Shown here: positions 37,021-46,058 of the stretch, in pieces | Numbering within the stretch: position 1 is the stretch's first letter | Layout of the letters: every line of letters begins with the position of its first letter | Assembly (NCBI RefSeq): GCF_022012475.1 | Contig: NZ_JAKLWS010000009.1 | Coordinates: 1-64,000 of the forward strand | Direction of reading: 5' to 3' | From: Rhodohalobacter sulfatireducens | GTDB lineage: Bacteria > Bacteroidota > Rhodothermia > Balneolales > Balneolaceae | Length of the DNA: 64,000 bases | Position numbers and translations under genes: made by a program | Notes under the pieces: generated by a model | Database searches by the model: none | Told to the model about the DNA's origin: nothing | Seen by the model: the letters and a program-made list of their open reading frames with translations, nothing else

Positions 37021-38322
37021 TTATAGTGCGGAAGGATTTAAATGATCAGCAGAAGCTATGGCACCCATCCAATTGCTGACTACACTGTAAAAGTAAAAAC
37101 TTCCGCTAAAAATTACTAATTCTGATTTAAATTGATTAGAGATTATTTGATCCGGGAATTCTATTGTCTTCGCGGTTGGAAAAAAGGTTTTCATTTCATC
37201 AAAAGTTGCCGCACGCTCTCCTTCCATCTCGTAGAGATAAAGATGATCAAATTTACTCCAGAGCTCTGCAATTTCCGAAGAAAGTTTATCTCTCATAAAA
37301 CTTAATACCACTCTCCATTCACTGGCAGGTGCCATTGAAATGAGGTGTGACGTCAGCGATTTAACAGATTGTTCATTGTGGGCTCCATCAAAATACCAAT
37401 TATAACCTGAAGAGAGCTTTTCAAAAACTGCTCTTCTTGGAAATCGAAGTTGTACGTTTTCAATTCCCTTTGTGAAGATATCTTGACTAACAGGGAATTG
37501 ATCTTTAAGTACTCGTAACACTTTGTAAACAATCGCTATGTTCCGGGTATCAACCTCTTTCCAGTTTTGAGCATCTATCAATACCGGTTCACCTTCCTTC
37601 TGAAGAGTGATTTTTCGATTTTGAATGGTTGTTTCAAGCTGCTCAATGGTAACAAACTTTGCTGATCTATCTTTCGCAATTTTTTGAATGGTTGATTTGG
37701 CTTGAGAGGGCAATTTTCCAATCACAACCGGTTTATTTTGTTTGATGATACCCGCTTTTTCCGATGCAATTTTTTCAATGGAATGACCCAAGATATCTGT
37801 ATGATCCAGGCCTATTGATGTAATAACACTAATGAGTGGATCAACTACATTGGTCGCATCAAGCCGGCCGCCTAATCCAACCTCAAGTACAGCCAAATCA
37901 ATTTTTTGTTGAGAAAATATCCAAAATGCAATGGCAGTTGTCATTTCAAAATAAGTGAAATTTTTCTCTCGTATGTACTCACCAAATCGATCAAAAAATT
38001 CAATAAATAGATCACTTTCTGCAAATTTTGCATTGATTTGAAATCGCTCTCTGAAATCCACCAAATGTGGTGAAGTATACAATCCAACATTATATCCCGC
38101 TTCCTGGTAAACGGATGCTAACATCCGACAAACCGTTCCTTTCCCGTTTGTTCCGGCCACATGAATGGATTTAAAATCATTCTGGGAATTTCCCAATCGA
38201 TCACAAAACTCTTCCATGCGACTCAAATCGAAGTTGGTAGCATTTTTTCCCGATTTACTGAACTTCGGGATTGAATCAAGGAAAGCTTCTATTTCTTTTA
38301 GATTGGTAATCGATTCAGACAT
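37021..38322 (-). CDS. folC: Folylpolyglutamate synthase / dihydrofolate synthase
   Basis: A 433-residue ligase of the Mur family that adds glutamate to dihydropteroate and folates. The P-loop is VAGTNGKGTVCRM (about 56-68), followed by YTSPHLVDFRERFQIN, the EVGLGGRLDATNVVDP signature and DHTDILG with the metal-binding residues. The C-terminal domain includes WYFDGAHNEQSVKSL. The ATG overlaps the tail of the aminotransferase IV gene by 8 bases (ATGTCTGA), tying it to the pabC-like gene of the same pathway. Confidence 0.95.
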   Translation of the reverse strand: MSESITNLKEIEAFLDSIPKFSKSGKNATNFDLSRMEEFCDRLGNSQNDFKSIHVAGTNGKGTVCRMLASVYQEAGYNVGLYTSPHLVDFRERFQINAKFAESDLFIEFFDRFGEYIREKNFTYFEMTTAIAFWIFSQQKIDLAVLEVGLGGRLDATNVVDPLISVITSIGLDHTDILGHSIEKIASEKAGIIKQNKPVVIGKLPSQAKSTIQKIAKDRSAKFVTIEQLETTIQNRKITLQKEGEPVLIDAQNWKEVDTRNIAIVYKVLRVLKDQFPVSQDIFTKGIENVQLRFPRRAVFEKLSSGYNWYFDGAHNEQSVKSLTSHLISMAPASEWRVVLSFMRDKLSSEIAELWSKFDHLYLYEMEGERAATFDEMKTFFPTAKTIEFPDQIISNQFKSELVIFSGSFYFYSVVSNWMGAIASADHLNPSAL

Positions 38323-39187
38323 ACTGCATATTTTCCTTCTTATATGCTTCTAAATTTCTTTGTAAATCTAATAAGAAATCAGGATTGGGTTGAAAAGAGT
38401 TTTCAGCAATCGTTGAAACCGGTACAACCTCCATTACACTATTTGTAAGCCAGGCAAAATCGGCCTGAGTCAGTTTACCAATTACAAACATTCCTTCATT
38501 AACTTTAAGCTTCATTTTATTTTTAATGATCTCTATAATCGAATTTCTCATAATACCCGGAAGAATATCGCAAGAGATTGAGGGAGTGAAAATCTGCCCA
38601 TTCTTCATCCAAAAAATGTTGGCTATGGAAGTTTCCGCAACAAATTCATCCACGGTTTGCATCACTGCATCATCAGCTCCATTCATACTGGCCTCACGAA
38701 AAGCCTGGCGGTAGTGAAGCATATTACTCAATTTCAAACTTGATGGCCGGGCTGATGAGGGAACGACATTCGTTTCAGATACAATGAGTTTTTTGGGTTC
38801 TGTATTTTTCTCCGCTACATGTGAGGAAATTATCACGGTGAGAGAAGAATCATTACTTTTTGAATATCCACCCTTATCAGCTAATGAAGCCTGAATGCGA
38901 ATTCGACTTCTCTTCCCTAATAAATCATTTTCAGTTAAGAGTATTTTGATCTGTTGAAGAACTGTTTTTTTATCTATGATTTCCGAATCTGGTACTCCAA
39001 GGTATTTCAATCCCCTATTCAGCCGGTCAATATGCTCATCGAATTTAAAAATTCCGCCCTGATCTGCAATAAATGTTTCAAAACAACCTGCCCCATAATA
39101 AAGTCCGGATGTACGTGCCGGAATTTTTGCATGATTTTCAGGAATGCATGAACCATTTAAAATGATATAGTTGCGAGATTCACTCAC
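38315..39187 (-). CDS. pabC: Aminotransferase class IV, likely aminodeoxychorismate lyase
   Basis: A fold-type IV PLP enzyme of about 290 residues. The PLP lysine is in SLKLSNMLHYRQA, the cofactor-phosphate region in VAETSIANIFW, and GLYYGAGCFET matches the family start. D-amino-acid or branched-chain aminotransferases share the fold, but coupling to folC by an 8-base overlap favours 4-amino-4-deoxychorismate lyase, giving p-aminobenzoate for folate. Start codons available are TTG 39193 and GTG 39187. GTG is chosen because GTGAGTGA reproduces the 8-base stop/start overlap seen at two other junctions here. Confidence 0.8.
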   Translation of the reverse strand: MSESRNYIILNGSCIPENHAKIPARTSGLYYGAGCFETFIADQGGIFKFDEHIDRLNRGLKYLGVPDSEIIDKKTVLQQIKILLTENDLLGKRSRIRIQASLADKGGYSKSNDSSLTVIISSHVAEKNTEPKKLIVSETNVVPSSARPSSLKLSNMLHYRQAFREASMNGADDAVMQTVDEFVAETSIANIFWMKNGQIFTPSISCDILPGIMRNSIIEIIKNKMKLKVNEGMFVIGKLTQADFAWLTNSVMEVVPVSTIAENSFQPNPDFLLDLQRNLEAYKKENMQYV

Positions 39188-39713
39188 CAGCAATAAGCCG
39201 ATCTAATTTAGTTCTGATTTCGGTGGTATCATTTCCCACATGAGTATCAAATATCTGCTTCCTTCGATCAATGAAAATTTGAGCGGGTAATCCCGGAGTC
39301 TTAACGGATTGGAAAAGGTCTGTTCCTTCTACAAAATGAAATTTTCCAGATTGACCATTCACATAATCCCGGACCTGTTCATCTCCATCTCGTACAGCTG
39401 CTGCAATTACAATAAGCTGATTTCCGTCATCTGCATATGTTCGCAAAAAATCTCCAACCCCGATCGATTTGTCTGACCATGTAGACCAAAAATGAATGAC
39501 CAACGGTTGATCCGGTAAATTATTCAGATATAAACTATCGGTATTCGAAAATGATCGAAATGAAAGCGTATCAGGTTGGATTTCTGAGACGTTATTATTG
39601 AAATCAGTTACCTGCCTTTGAAAATAACGAAATGTACTGTAGATAATAACAACGACTGTAATTGCAGCACATATTGCTATGAAACGATTAAAATATTTTG
39701 GGTCAATTCTCAT
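39180..39713 (-). CDS. Membrane-anchored thioredoxin-fold protein without CxxC
   Basis: A 177-residue protein with one N-terminal transmembrane helix (about 9-29) and a TlpA/ResA-like thioredoxin fold. The active-site strand reads VIHFWSTWSDKSIGVGDF, where family members have FWATWCGPC: both redox cysteines are replaced by serine, and there is no cysteine anywhere in the protein. The cis-proline region GLPAQIFIDRRKQIFDTHVG is kept. It should be exposed to the periplasm but cannot exchange disulfides. It heads the pabC-folC operon, with an 8- or 14-base overlap depending on the pabC start. Confidence 0.78.
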   Translation of the reverse strand: MRIDPKYFNRFIAICAAITVVVIIYSTFRYFQRQVTDFNNNVSEIQPDTLSFRSFSNTDSLYLNNLPDQPLVIHFWSTWSDKSIGVGDFLRTYADDGNQLIVIAAAVRDGDEQVRDYVNGQSGKFHFVEGTDLFQSVKTPGLPAQIFIDRRKQIFDTHVGNDTTEIRTKLDRLIAGE

Positions 39714-39930
39714 TCAAAAAGCCTGAATTTGCAATCAGCCACTTGAATATTATGGTGGTTAACAGATCTGAAATTAAAAGGTTCCTTTCTTGATTTCATT
39801 CTTTTTTTAAATTTCTACTCAGAAATTTTTATGCATAGATAAATACAACTGAACTGACAAGATTTAAGAGTATCTCGTGTAATCAGGTAACATTTATAAA
39901 TTTAGTAACCCTTGAGTCTGAATTTAAAAA

Positions 39931-40515
39931 TTATGTGGCCCAGGTTTTGCCAACCTCTTCAAAGGGCATGCAGCCATTGTACATTCCGGGAACCGGCTCA
40001 TAGCGAAGAACTTCCGTAGCACCAACTTCGGATGTGAAGTACCCTAAAATGGTTAACTCCTTAAATCGCAGAAAAAATGGAGCATCCTGACCCCGATCTA
40101 TATCCAGCGAATTTTGATTTTCGTTGTAGGTGAATTCGTATCGATCTTCTTCGGCACTTTCATAGTATTCACCGCCAAGTTCCAGTCTTGATTTATCTGC
40201 AAATGTATCTAAGCCTTCAAGGAATTCTGCCTGCTGTTCATCAGTATATACATCGTTTATCATCGATTCTATAAATGCAGGGACTCCAGCTTCGCTTGCG
40301 GAGGGATACTCATCCTTCGGGATAATTACATCAGCCAGTGCCGATGTCAGACGAGCTTGTTCATCGGTAAAAAGTACCGGTTCCCAATTTACACCCGGCT
40401 GCGCCGTGCAACCTTGCAAAACACCTAATGCATTGGGGGCAAATACAGCACCACCGATCAAAAGTGCAGTTCGTTTAATCGCTTCTCGTCTGTCAATTTT
40501 ATTTGATTTATCCAT
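39931..40515 (-). CDS. Gluconate 2-dehydrogenase subunit 3-like protein (Tat-exported)
   Basis: A 194-residue small subunit that accompanies GMC-type membrane sugar dehydrogenases. The N terminus carries a twin-arginine signal (R9-R10 in IDRREAIKRTALLIGG) and a lipobox-like LQGC (C36), so it is likely exported folded and lipidated. The mature domain matches the family (FTDEQARLTSALADVIIPKDEYPSASEAGVPAFIESM, and FKELTILGYFTSEVGATEVLRYEPVPG). It probably brings its GMC partner through the Tat pathway as a complex. It lies 2 bases downstream of the GMC gene; TatC is encoded at 28 kb. Confidence 0.9.
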   Translation of the reverse strand: MDKSNKIDRREAIKRTALLIGGAVFAPNALGVLQGCTAQPGVNWEPVLFTDEQARLTSALADVIIPKDEYPSASEAGVPAFIESMINDVYTDEQQAEFLEGLDTFADKSRLELGGEYYESAEEDRYEFTYNENQNSLDIDRGQDAPFFLRFKELTILGYFTSEVGATEVLRYEPVPGMYNGCMPFEEVGKTWAT

Positions 40516-40517
40516 GT

Positions 40518-42215
40518 TTAAAGATTGTCTTTTTTAAGTTGATCAGCAGCATAGTTGGCCGCCCTGGCAGTTAAAGCCATGTAAGTTAATGAAGGATTTT
40601 GACAAGCCGCTGAAGTCATGCAAGATCCGTCGGTTACAAATACGTTTTTTACGGCGTGAACCTGATTCCATCTATTCAAAACTGATGTTTGAGGATCGCG
40701 CCCCATCCGGGCAGTGCCCATTTCGTGAATTCCAAGTCCCGGACCGCCCGGGTCATCGAACATCTCAATATTTTTAGCGCCTGCCGCTTCCAGCATCTCG
40801 GCAGCATCGTTCTTCATATCTTCACGCATTCTATATGTGTTATCACTAAACTCAACATCAAACACAAGAATCGGTTGTCCCCATTTGTCAGTTTCTGTTT
40901 CACTTAGATACACTTTATTGTCGTGATTTGGAAGCATTTCTCCAAACCCACCCATACCAATTGTCCATGAGCCCGGTTCCCGGAGCAGTTCTTTGAGCTC
41001 CATTCCCACGGCCAATTCGCGTACACCACGTTGCCAGGCTTCCCGGCTTGCACTCCCCTGGTAGCCAAATCCACGAATATATTCTCTGTTATTGCCATTA
41101 AGATTTCTGTAGCGCGGAATATAAAAACCGTTTGGACGGCGCCCCCAGTAATATCGGTCTTCAAAACCGTCAATATCGCCACTGGCCCCAACTCCTAAAT
41201 GGTGATCCATCACATTACAGCCCAACTCACCGGAATCATTTCCAAGTCCATTTGGAAATCGATCAGACTTGGAATTTAACATGATCATTGTAGAATTCAT
41301 TGTCGATGCATTCAGGAATATTACATCCGCATAAAACTCCTCCGTTTCTAAAGTTTCTGCATCAATAATACGTACGCCGGTTGCCTTTCCTTCATCCTCA
41401 TCATAAATAATTGAATTTACGATTGAATGTGGACGAAGTGTCATATTCCCGGTAGCAGATGCCGCGGGTAGAGTTGACGAATTACTGCAAAAATAGCCAC
41501 CGTACGGACATCCGCGGTCACAACGATTACGAAACATGCAGGGACCTCTACCCTCGTGCTGCTGCGTTAAATTAGCTACTCGTCCAATTGTAAGAGTACG
41601 GTCAAAAATATCAGCTATCGATTCCTTAAGTTTTTGCTCCACACAATTTAATTCCATTGGGGGAAGAAAATTCCCGTCCGGTAGTTGTGGAAGTCCCTCA
41701 GGTTGTCCGCTGATACCGGCAAAGCCCTCTATATAATCATACCATTCGGCGAGATCCTCGTACCGGATTGGCCAGTCAATAGCTATGCCCTCTCTCAGGT
41801 TCGCTTCAAAATCCATTGGAGACAAACGGTAGCTCTGGCGACCCCACATAATGGATCGTCCACCAACATGATACCCACGCATCCAGTCAAATCTCTTAAC
41901 CTCCTTGTAAGGCTGATCGGTGTCTTTAACCCACCAATGCTTAGTAGATTGGCGAACTGTGTAACCCGTCCGCATCTGCTTTTTATAGTGTTTAGCTTCC
42001 TCTTCTGTGAGTCGATCGGCATAGGGCAGCTCCCACGGATCTTTTAAAGCCGTTGGATAGTCTTCGATATGTTTAACATCCCGTCCTCGTTCAAGGACAA
42101 GTGTATTTAAGCCATTTTCTGTGAGTTCTTTTGCAGCCCAGCCGCCGCTTATACCCGTTCCCACTACAATAGCGTCATAGGTATTCTTCTTTTTTGCTTT
42201 AACATTCAAATTCAT
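40518..42215 (-). CDS. GMC-family FAD oxidoreductase (sugar/alcohol dehydrogenase large subunit)
   Basis: A GMC oxidoreductase of 565 residues. The dinucleotide fold is AIVVGTGISGGWAAKEL near residue 15, followed by VLERGRD, RSIMWGRQSYRLSP, the cysteine-rich GPCMFRNRCDRGCPYGGYF loop typical of the gluconate dehydrogenase type, GIHEMGTARMG and the C-terminal NPSLTYMALTARAANYA. It has no signal of its own and probably travels with the Tat-exported small subunit. Such pairs oxidise sugars or glycosides, often at C3. The start is put at ATG 42215; the longer frame beginning at TTG 42257 adds 14 unconserved residues. Confidence 0.93.
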   Translation of the reverse strand: MNLNVKAKKKNTYDAIVVGTGISGGWAAKELTENGLNTLVLERGRDVKHIEDYPTALKDPWELPYADRLTEEEAKHYKKQMRTGYTVRQSTKHWWVKDTDQPYKEVKRFDWMRGYHVGGRSIMWGRQSYRLSPMDFEANLREGIAIDWPIRYEDLAEWYDYIEGFAGISGQPEGLPQLPDGNFLPPMELNCVEQKLKESIADIFDRTLTIGRVANLTQQHEGRGPCMFRNRCDRGCPYGGYFCSNSSTLPAASATGNMTLRPHSIVNSIIYDEDEGKATGVRIIDAETLETEEFYADVIFLNASTMNSTMIMLNSKSDRFPNGLGNDSGELGCNVMDHHLGVGASGDIDGFEDRYYWGRRPNGFYIPRYRNLNGNNREYIRGFGYQGSASREAWQRGVRELAVGMELKELLREPGSWTIGMGGFGEMLPNHDNKVYLSETETDKWGQPILVFDVEFSDNTYRMREDMKNDAAEMLEAAGAKNIEMFDDPGGPGLGIHEMGTARMGRDPQTSVLNRWNQVHAVKNVFVTDGSCMTSAACQNPSLTYMALTARAANYAADQLKKDNL

Positions 42216-42327
42216 TTGAAGGAGATCTGGGGTTATAGATATGTCTGTACAAAGCAATTCCTGCTCAACCCTTAAAATGGTTTAAAAAGAGTTTTATTGT
42301 GAATTTTACAAAATTGTAAAGCAGAAT

Positions 42328-43275
42328 TTAATCAGTTAACTCTGCACCAACCTTCTCCAGGAGAGCTTTTGTTGCTTTTATACCTTCATCTTCAGATAAC
42401 CGGTTTCCTTCATATTCAATTCCAACATAACCAGTATACCCTGCATCTTTTACAATTCTCATCAGACGCATGACATCTAATGTGGTTTCGTTTCCTTCCT
42501 CATCAAAGTCGTATGTTTTGGCGCTCACGCCTTTGGCATGCTCCATCAATTTCTCGGTGCCTTCATAATAGTCGTACATCTCATCCTCAGAAATTCTGAA
42601 GTTTCCAAAATCAGGCAGTGTACCACAATTTGGATGATCTACCATCTCAATGGTTCCTACCAACCAATCGGCATTACTTGATAGGCCTCCGTGATTTTCT
42701 ACAACGACACTGATTCCTTCATCATCAGCGTACTCTGTTAAACTTCTGAGGCCATCGGCAGCACGTTCCATCTGTTCTTCGTAGGTGCCTTGGCTGGCTG
42801 CATTTACACGAATTGCATGGCACCCGAGGAAACTTGCCATATTTACCCATTTGTAGTGATTTTCAACAGCTTGTTGACGATCGGCTGAATCGGGATCACC
42901 GAGATTCCCTTCCCCGTCACACATAATTAAGACACTCTCAACACCTTCATTATCAGCTACATTTTTGAGCTCATTCAGATACTGTTGGTCCTCAGCCTTA
43001 CCAAAATAGAACTGGTTAACATACTCAATTGCTCCAATATCGTAACGCTGACGCGCATGCCTGGCAAAATAGAGTGGATCAATCTCACCCTTACCAACTT
43101 CGCGAGAAGGCCCAAAATAGCTTCTGTTGAGAGACCACTGAGCTAATGAAATATCAAAAAACATGTGATCGGACATGTTTCTTTTTTGAGCAATTGATGA
43201 TAATGGCAAACCCGCCGCTGTTACTCCACCGAGTGTAACAGCTCCTAAACTTTTGAGAAATTTTTTTCTATCCAT
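42328..43275 (-). CDS. Tat-exported sugar phosphate isomerase/epimerase-family TIM barrel
   Basis: A 315-residue xylose-isomerase-like TIM barrel with an N-terminal export signal of Tat type (DRKKFLKSLGAVTLGG, R-K variant, cleavage near SIAQ). Barrel motifs include FDISLAQWSLNR, the CDGEGNLGDPD loop, HAIRVNAAS, VVVENHGGLSSNADWL with metal-binding glutamate and histidine, TLPDFGNF and GYVGIEYEGNRL. Exported members of this family act on oxidised sugars rather than sugar phosphates. It lies upstream of the GMC pair on the same strand with 112 bases between, and shares their likely theme of sugar oxidation. Confidence 0.88.
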   Translation of the reverse strand: MDRKKFLKSLGAVTLGGVTAAGLPLSSIAQKRNMSDHMFFDISLAQWSLNRSYFGPSREVGKGEIDPLYFARHARQRYDIGAIEYVNQFYFGKAEDQQYLNELKNVADNEGVESVLIMCDGEGNLGDPDSADRQQAVENHYKWVNMASFLGCHAIRVNAASQGTYEEQMERAADGLRSLTEYADDEGISVVVENHGGLSSNADWLVGTIEMVDHPNCGTLPDFGNFRISEDEMYDYYEGTEKLMEHAKGVSAKTYDFDEEGNETTLDVMRLMRIVKDAGYTGYVGIEYEGNRLSEDEGIKATKALLEKVGAELTD

Positions 43276-43310
43276 AGAGCAAATATGTTTTTATTTATTT
43301 AGAGAACAAT

Positions 43311-43340
43311 CAAAAATACAAGAAAGAAAGAACTCTCAAA
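43311..43340 (-). promoter_or_regulatory. Promoter of the exported sugar isomerase gene
   Basis: On the minus strand TTTG (complement of 43337-43340) precedes TATTTTTG (complement of 43311-43318) with an 18-base spacer. It fits the Bacteroidota promoter pattern and gives a leader of about 30 bases before the ATG at 43275. Confidence 0.5.
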
Positions 43341-43411
43341 GTGCATTTAATATTTTTTTCAAAAACATGCATATTGTTTGAGAGTTTTTCTAATGAAAAC
43401 TATTCAAGAAT

Positions 43412-44281
43412 ATGTACAAAACATTAAGTGTTGGTGAAGTTCTTTGGGATATCTTTCCCGATTATAAAAAGCCCGGAGGATCGCCGGCGAATGTTGCTTA
43501 TCATCTTCATTCTCTGGGAACTGCCTCTCTCCTGTTGAGCCGGGTAGGAAAAGATACTAATGGTGATGATTTATTGGATTTTTTAACTCAGAAAAGAATC
43601 AACTGTAAACTTATCCAGCTTGATGAAGAATATCCTACCGGTATTGTAAATGTTAAATTCGATGAAGGTGAACCCTCATATTCAATTGAAGAACCCTCTG
43701 CCTGGGACTTTATTGAATTAACGGATGCACTTATTAATCAGGTCAACTCTCTGGATGCCATCTGTTTTGCGTCATTATCTCAACGAAATGATAAGACAAA
43801 AGATACAGTCCAATACTTGCTTTCGGCAGTACCGGGAAATTGTTTAAAAGTATTCGACCTGAATCTTCGACCTCCATTTGTGGATCAGGGCCTGATCATC
43901 TCATCCATTCAAAAATCGGATATCATAAAAATCAATGAACATGAATTTAAAATATTGGCTGAATGGTTTGGAAAGCATAGCTTTACAGATAATATCTTTG
44001 ATGATGATCCCAATAAAATTATACTGCTGACAGAGGGTGAAAATGGGAGCACAATGTTTACAGCCACCAATACTGTTCATGAAAATGCTCACCCAATTAG
44101 CGGAGAAGGAGATTTTGTAGGCGTTGGTGATGCATTTCTCGCATGTTTTACATTTTTGAAATTAAATCAAACACCGGAGAACAAAATTCTATCACTCTCT
44201 AATCAATATGCCGCATTTGTAGCTTCTCAGAGAGGAGGAATGCCTGATATTCCTGAATCAATACTTGAACAAATCAATTGA
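43412..44281 (+). CDS. PfkB-family carbohydrate kinase (fructokinase-like)
   Basis: A 289-residue ribokinase-fold kinase. The N-terminal substrate motif GEVLWDIFPDYKKPGGSPANVAYHL is typical of fructokinases. The ATP/anion-hole motif is GDFVGVGDAFLACF near residue 233, with D240 as likely catalytic base, preceded by LLTEGENGSTMF. It would phosphorylate a hexose such as fructose in the cytoplasm. It diverges from the exported isomerase and GMC genes, sharing their 136-base intergenic region, so it may serve the same sugar. The stop overlaps a possible TTG start of the next frame. Confidence 0.88.
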   Translation: MYKTLSVGEVLWDIFPDYKKPGGSPANVAYHLHSLGTASLLLSRVGKDTNGDDLLDFLTQKRINCKLIQLDEEYPTGIVNVKFDEGEPSYSIEEPSAWDFIELTDALINQVNSLDAICFASLSQRNDKTKDTVQYLLSAVPGNCLKVFDLNLRPPFVDQGLIISSIQKSDIIKINEHEFKILAEWFGKHSFTDNIFDDDPNKIILLTEGENGSTMFTATNTVHENAHPISGEGDFVGVGDAFLACFTFLKLNQTPENKILSLSNQYAAFVASQRGGMPDIPESILEQIN

Positions 44282-44283
44282 TC

Positions 44284-46053
44284 ATGATGAAAAAGTTACT
44301 GGGTACAATTCTGTTTACTTTTTTAATTGTCAATCTAAGCTATTCCCAGGATAAGGAGTACCAGATTCCCGATATCAGAGTAGATGTGGAAATTCTTGAA
44401 AATGGTATTGTTCGAATCAGTGAACAACGAACGTATCAATTTCAAGGTTCTTTCAGCTGGGCGGATTATCGTCTTCCGAAAAGCGGATATGCGGAGATCA
44501 TGAATATTCAAGTCAGCGATCAAGATAACTCTTTTATTAACGAGAATAGCGAGGAAGTCGGTACATTCAGCGTATCTGAGAGTGATAATTCTGTAATCAT
44601 TACTTGGCACTACAATGCTTCTGATACAATACGCACCTTTACAATCAACTATGAACTGACCGATGCCATCTCCGTAGGACCTAACTGGACTGAATTCTTT
44701 TGGAATTATATAGCTTCCGGCCGTGAAAAGCCGACAGAGAACCTGGATGTACAAATTCGTTTGCCGCAAAACATATCTCCTGATTCTCTCTATGCTTGGA
44801 CGCGTACGGAATCAACCCAAATTCAAAGCAATCAAAGCACAGGCCGGTTTTCTATATCTGCAGACAATCTCTCAACAAATCAATCCTTAGAGGTTCGATC
44901 GGTTTTTCCAACCCAGGTATTCGATGAAGGTTCAATTTCAATTACAGACCCGGATCTGACACTTGAGTGGATCCAAAATGACGAACAAGCCTATATTGCT
45001 GAACAGCAGCGTATTGAGGAACGCAATGAATACTATCAATCGATTACTCCTGAAGTCACCATTTTGATTTGTACTGTAAGTATTGCTGTTTTCTTGTTGC
45101 TTTACAGGAGGTTTGGGAAACGATATCAGACAGGAACCATTTCAGATCGCGAAACCGTTATGATTCCCGATTCCACTCCTCCTGCTATTATTGGACCACT
45201 TTTTGGTACAGGTACACCCTCCGGAAACCATCTCGCAGCAACAATTTTCGATTTGGCAAGACGTGGTTGGTTTACAATTCACGAGGAAAAGAAAGAGAAA
45301 GAAGGATTTTTCTCACAGGAGAAGACATACTTTAGAATCAAAAAATCAGAACCACAACCTGAAACGTCTGTACCCCTGTGGGAGCAGATGATTGTTGATC
45401 ACATCAATCAGCAGATTGATCGGGGAGTGAACCGATTCGATAAACTATTTAAAGATGGCGATGATTTTAAAATGTCTGAATGGTTCTCTGATTGGAAGGA
45501 GGAAGTAAAAAAAGTGTATGATGAGAAAAACTGGCAGGATCAGAAGAGCATGAGAGGCGTTGTTATCAATTTCATTATACAGTTTCTGCTTGTTGTACTC
45601 TTATTCATACTAATGATAAATGGTTCCACTGAAATAGCCCTGATTGGCTTGATCTTTACAAGTTTAATGTCTGTTGCATCTTTAGCAATTAAACGGAGAA
45701 CACGTCAAGGAGAAGAGACATATAAACGATGGAAGGCATATAGAGATGGGTTAAAAAATGCCGATAAACGAACCATTCGAATGGAGATGATGGATAGACA
45801 TTTTGTCTATGCAATTGCACTTTCGCTATCAGGAAATAAAATTGAGAACTTAGTGCAACAATCGGATGGCAGTGATGGGGTAATATTCACATGGATTATT
45901 CTAATGGCCGGCTCAGACCATACACCGGCAACTGTGGCAACGACAGTTTCTACGTTGGCAGCATCAGGTACTTCTACTTTCTCCGCTGCGTCGGGTGGTG
46001 TTGGAGCGACAGCCGGAACAGCAGGAGGTGGAGCTTCCGGCGGAGCGGGTTAG
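44284..46053 (+). CDS. DUF2207-type membrane protein
   Basis: A 590-residue membrane protein with a signal peptide (cleavage near LSYSQ). An N-terminal DUF2207 beta-sandwich (about 25-215) begins IRVDVEILENGIVRISEQRTY. A transmembrane helix follows (about 260-280, VTILICTVSIAVFLLLYRRF), then a cytosolic winged-helix-like part (LAATIFDLARRGWFTIHEE), two close helices (about 433-473), and a glycine/alanine/serine-rich tail (GGVGATAGTAGGG) common in the family. Function is unknown. ATG 44284 is preferred over the TTG at 44278; it then begins 3 bases after the kinase stop. Confidence 0.82.
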   Translation: MMKKLLGTILFTFLIVNLSYSQDKEYQIPDIRVDVEILENGIVRISEQRTYQFQGSFSWADYRLPKSGYAEIMNIQVSDQDNSFINENSEEVGTFSVSESDNSVIITWHYNASDTIRTFTINYELTDAISVGPNWTEFFWNYIASGREKPTENLDVQIRLPQNISPDSLYAWTRTESTQIQSNQSTGRFSISADNLSTNQSLEVRSVFPTQVFDEGSISITDPDLTLEWIQNDEQAYIAEQQRIEERNEYYQSITPEVTILICTVSIAVFLLLYRRFGKRYQTGTISDRETVMIPDSTPPAIIGPLFGTGTPSGNHLAATIFDLARRGWFTIHEEKKEKEGFFSQEKTYFRIKKSEPQPETSVPLWEQMIVDHINQQIDRGVNRFDKLFKDGDDFKMSEWFSDWKEEVKKVYDEKNWQDQKSMRGVVINFIIQFLLVVLLFILMINGSTEIALIGLIFTSLMSVASLAIKRRTRQGEETYKRWKAYRDGLKNADKRTIRMEMMDRHFVYAIALSLSGNKIENLVQQSDGSDGVIFTWIILMAGSDHTPATVATTVSTLAASGTSTFSAASGGVGATAGTAGGGASGGAG

Positions 46054-46058
46054 AAGGG

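Noticed and set aside
43359-43381. Imperfect palindrome centred on ATGCAT before the PfkB gene
   Set aside because: Symmetry breaks after a few positions with several mismatches; too weak to call an operator.
44335-44769. Open frame of 144 codons opposite the DUF2207 gene
   Set aside because: Shadow of the signal peptide and N-terminal domain of the real gene; no start context.
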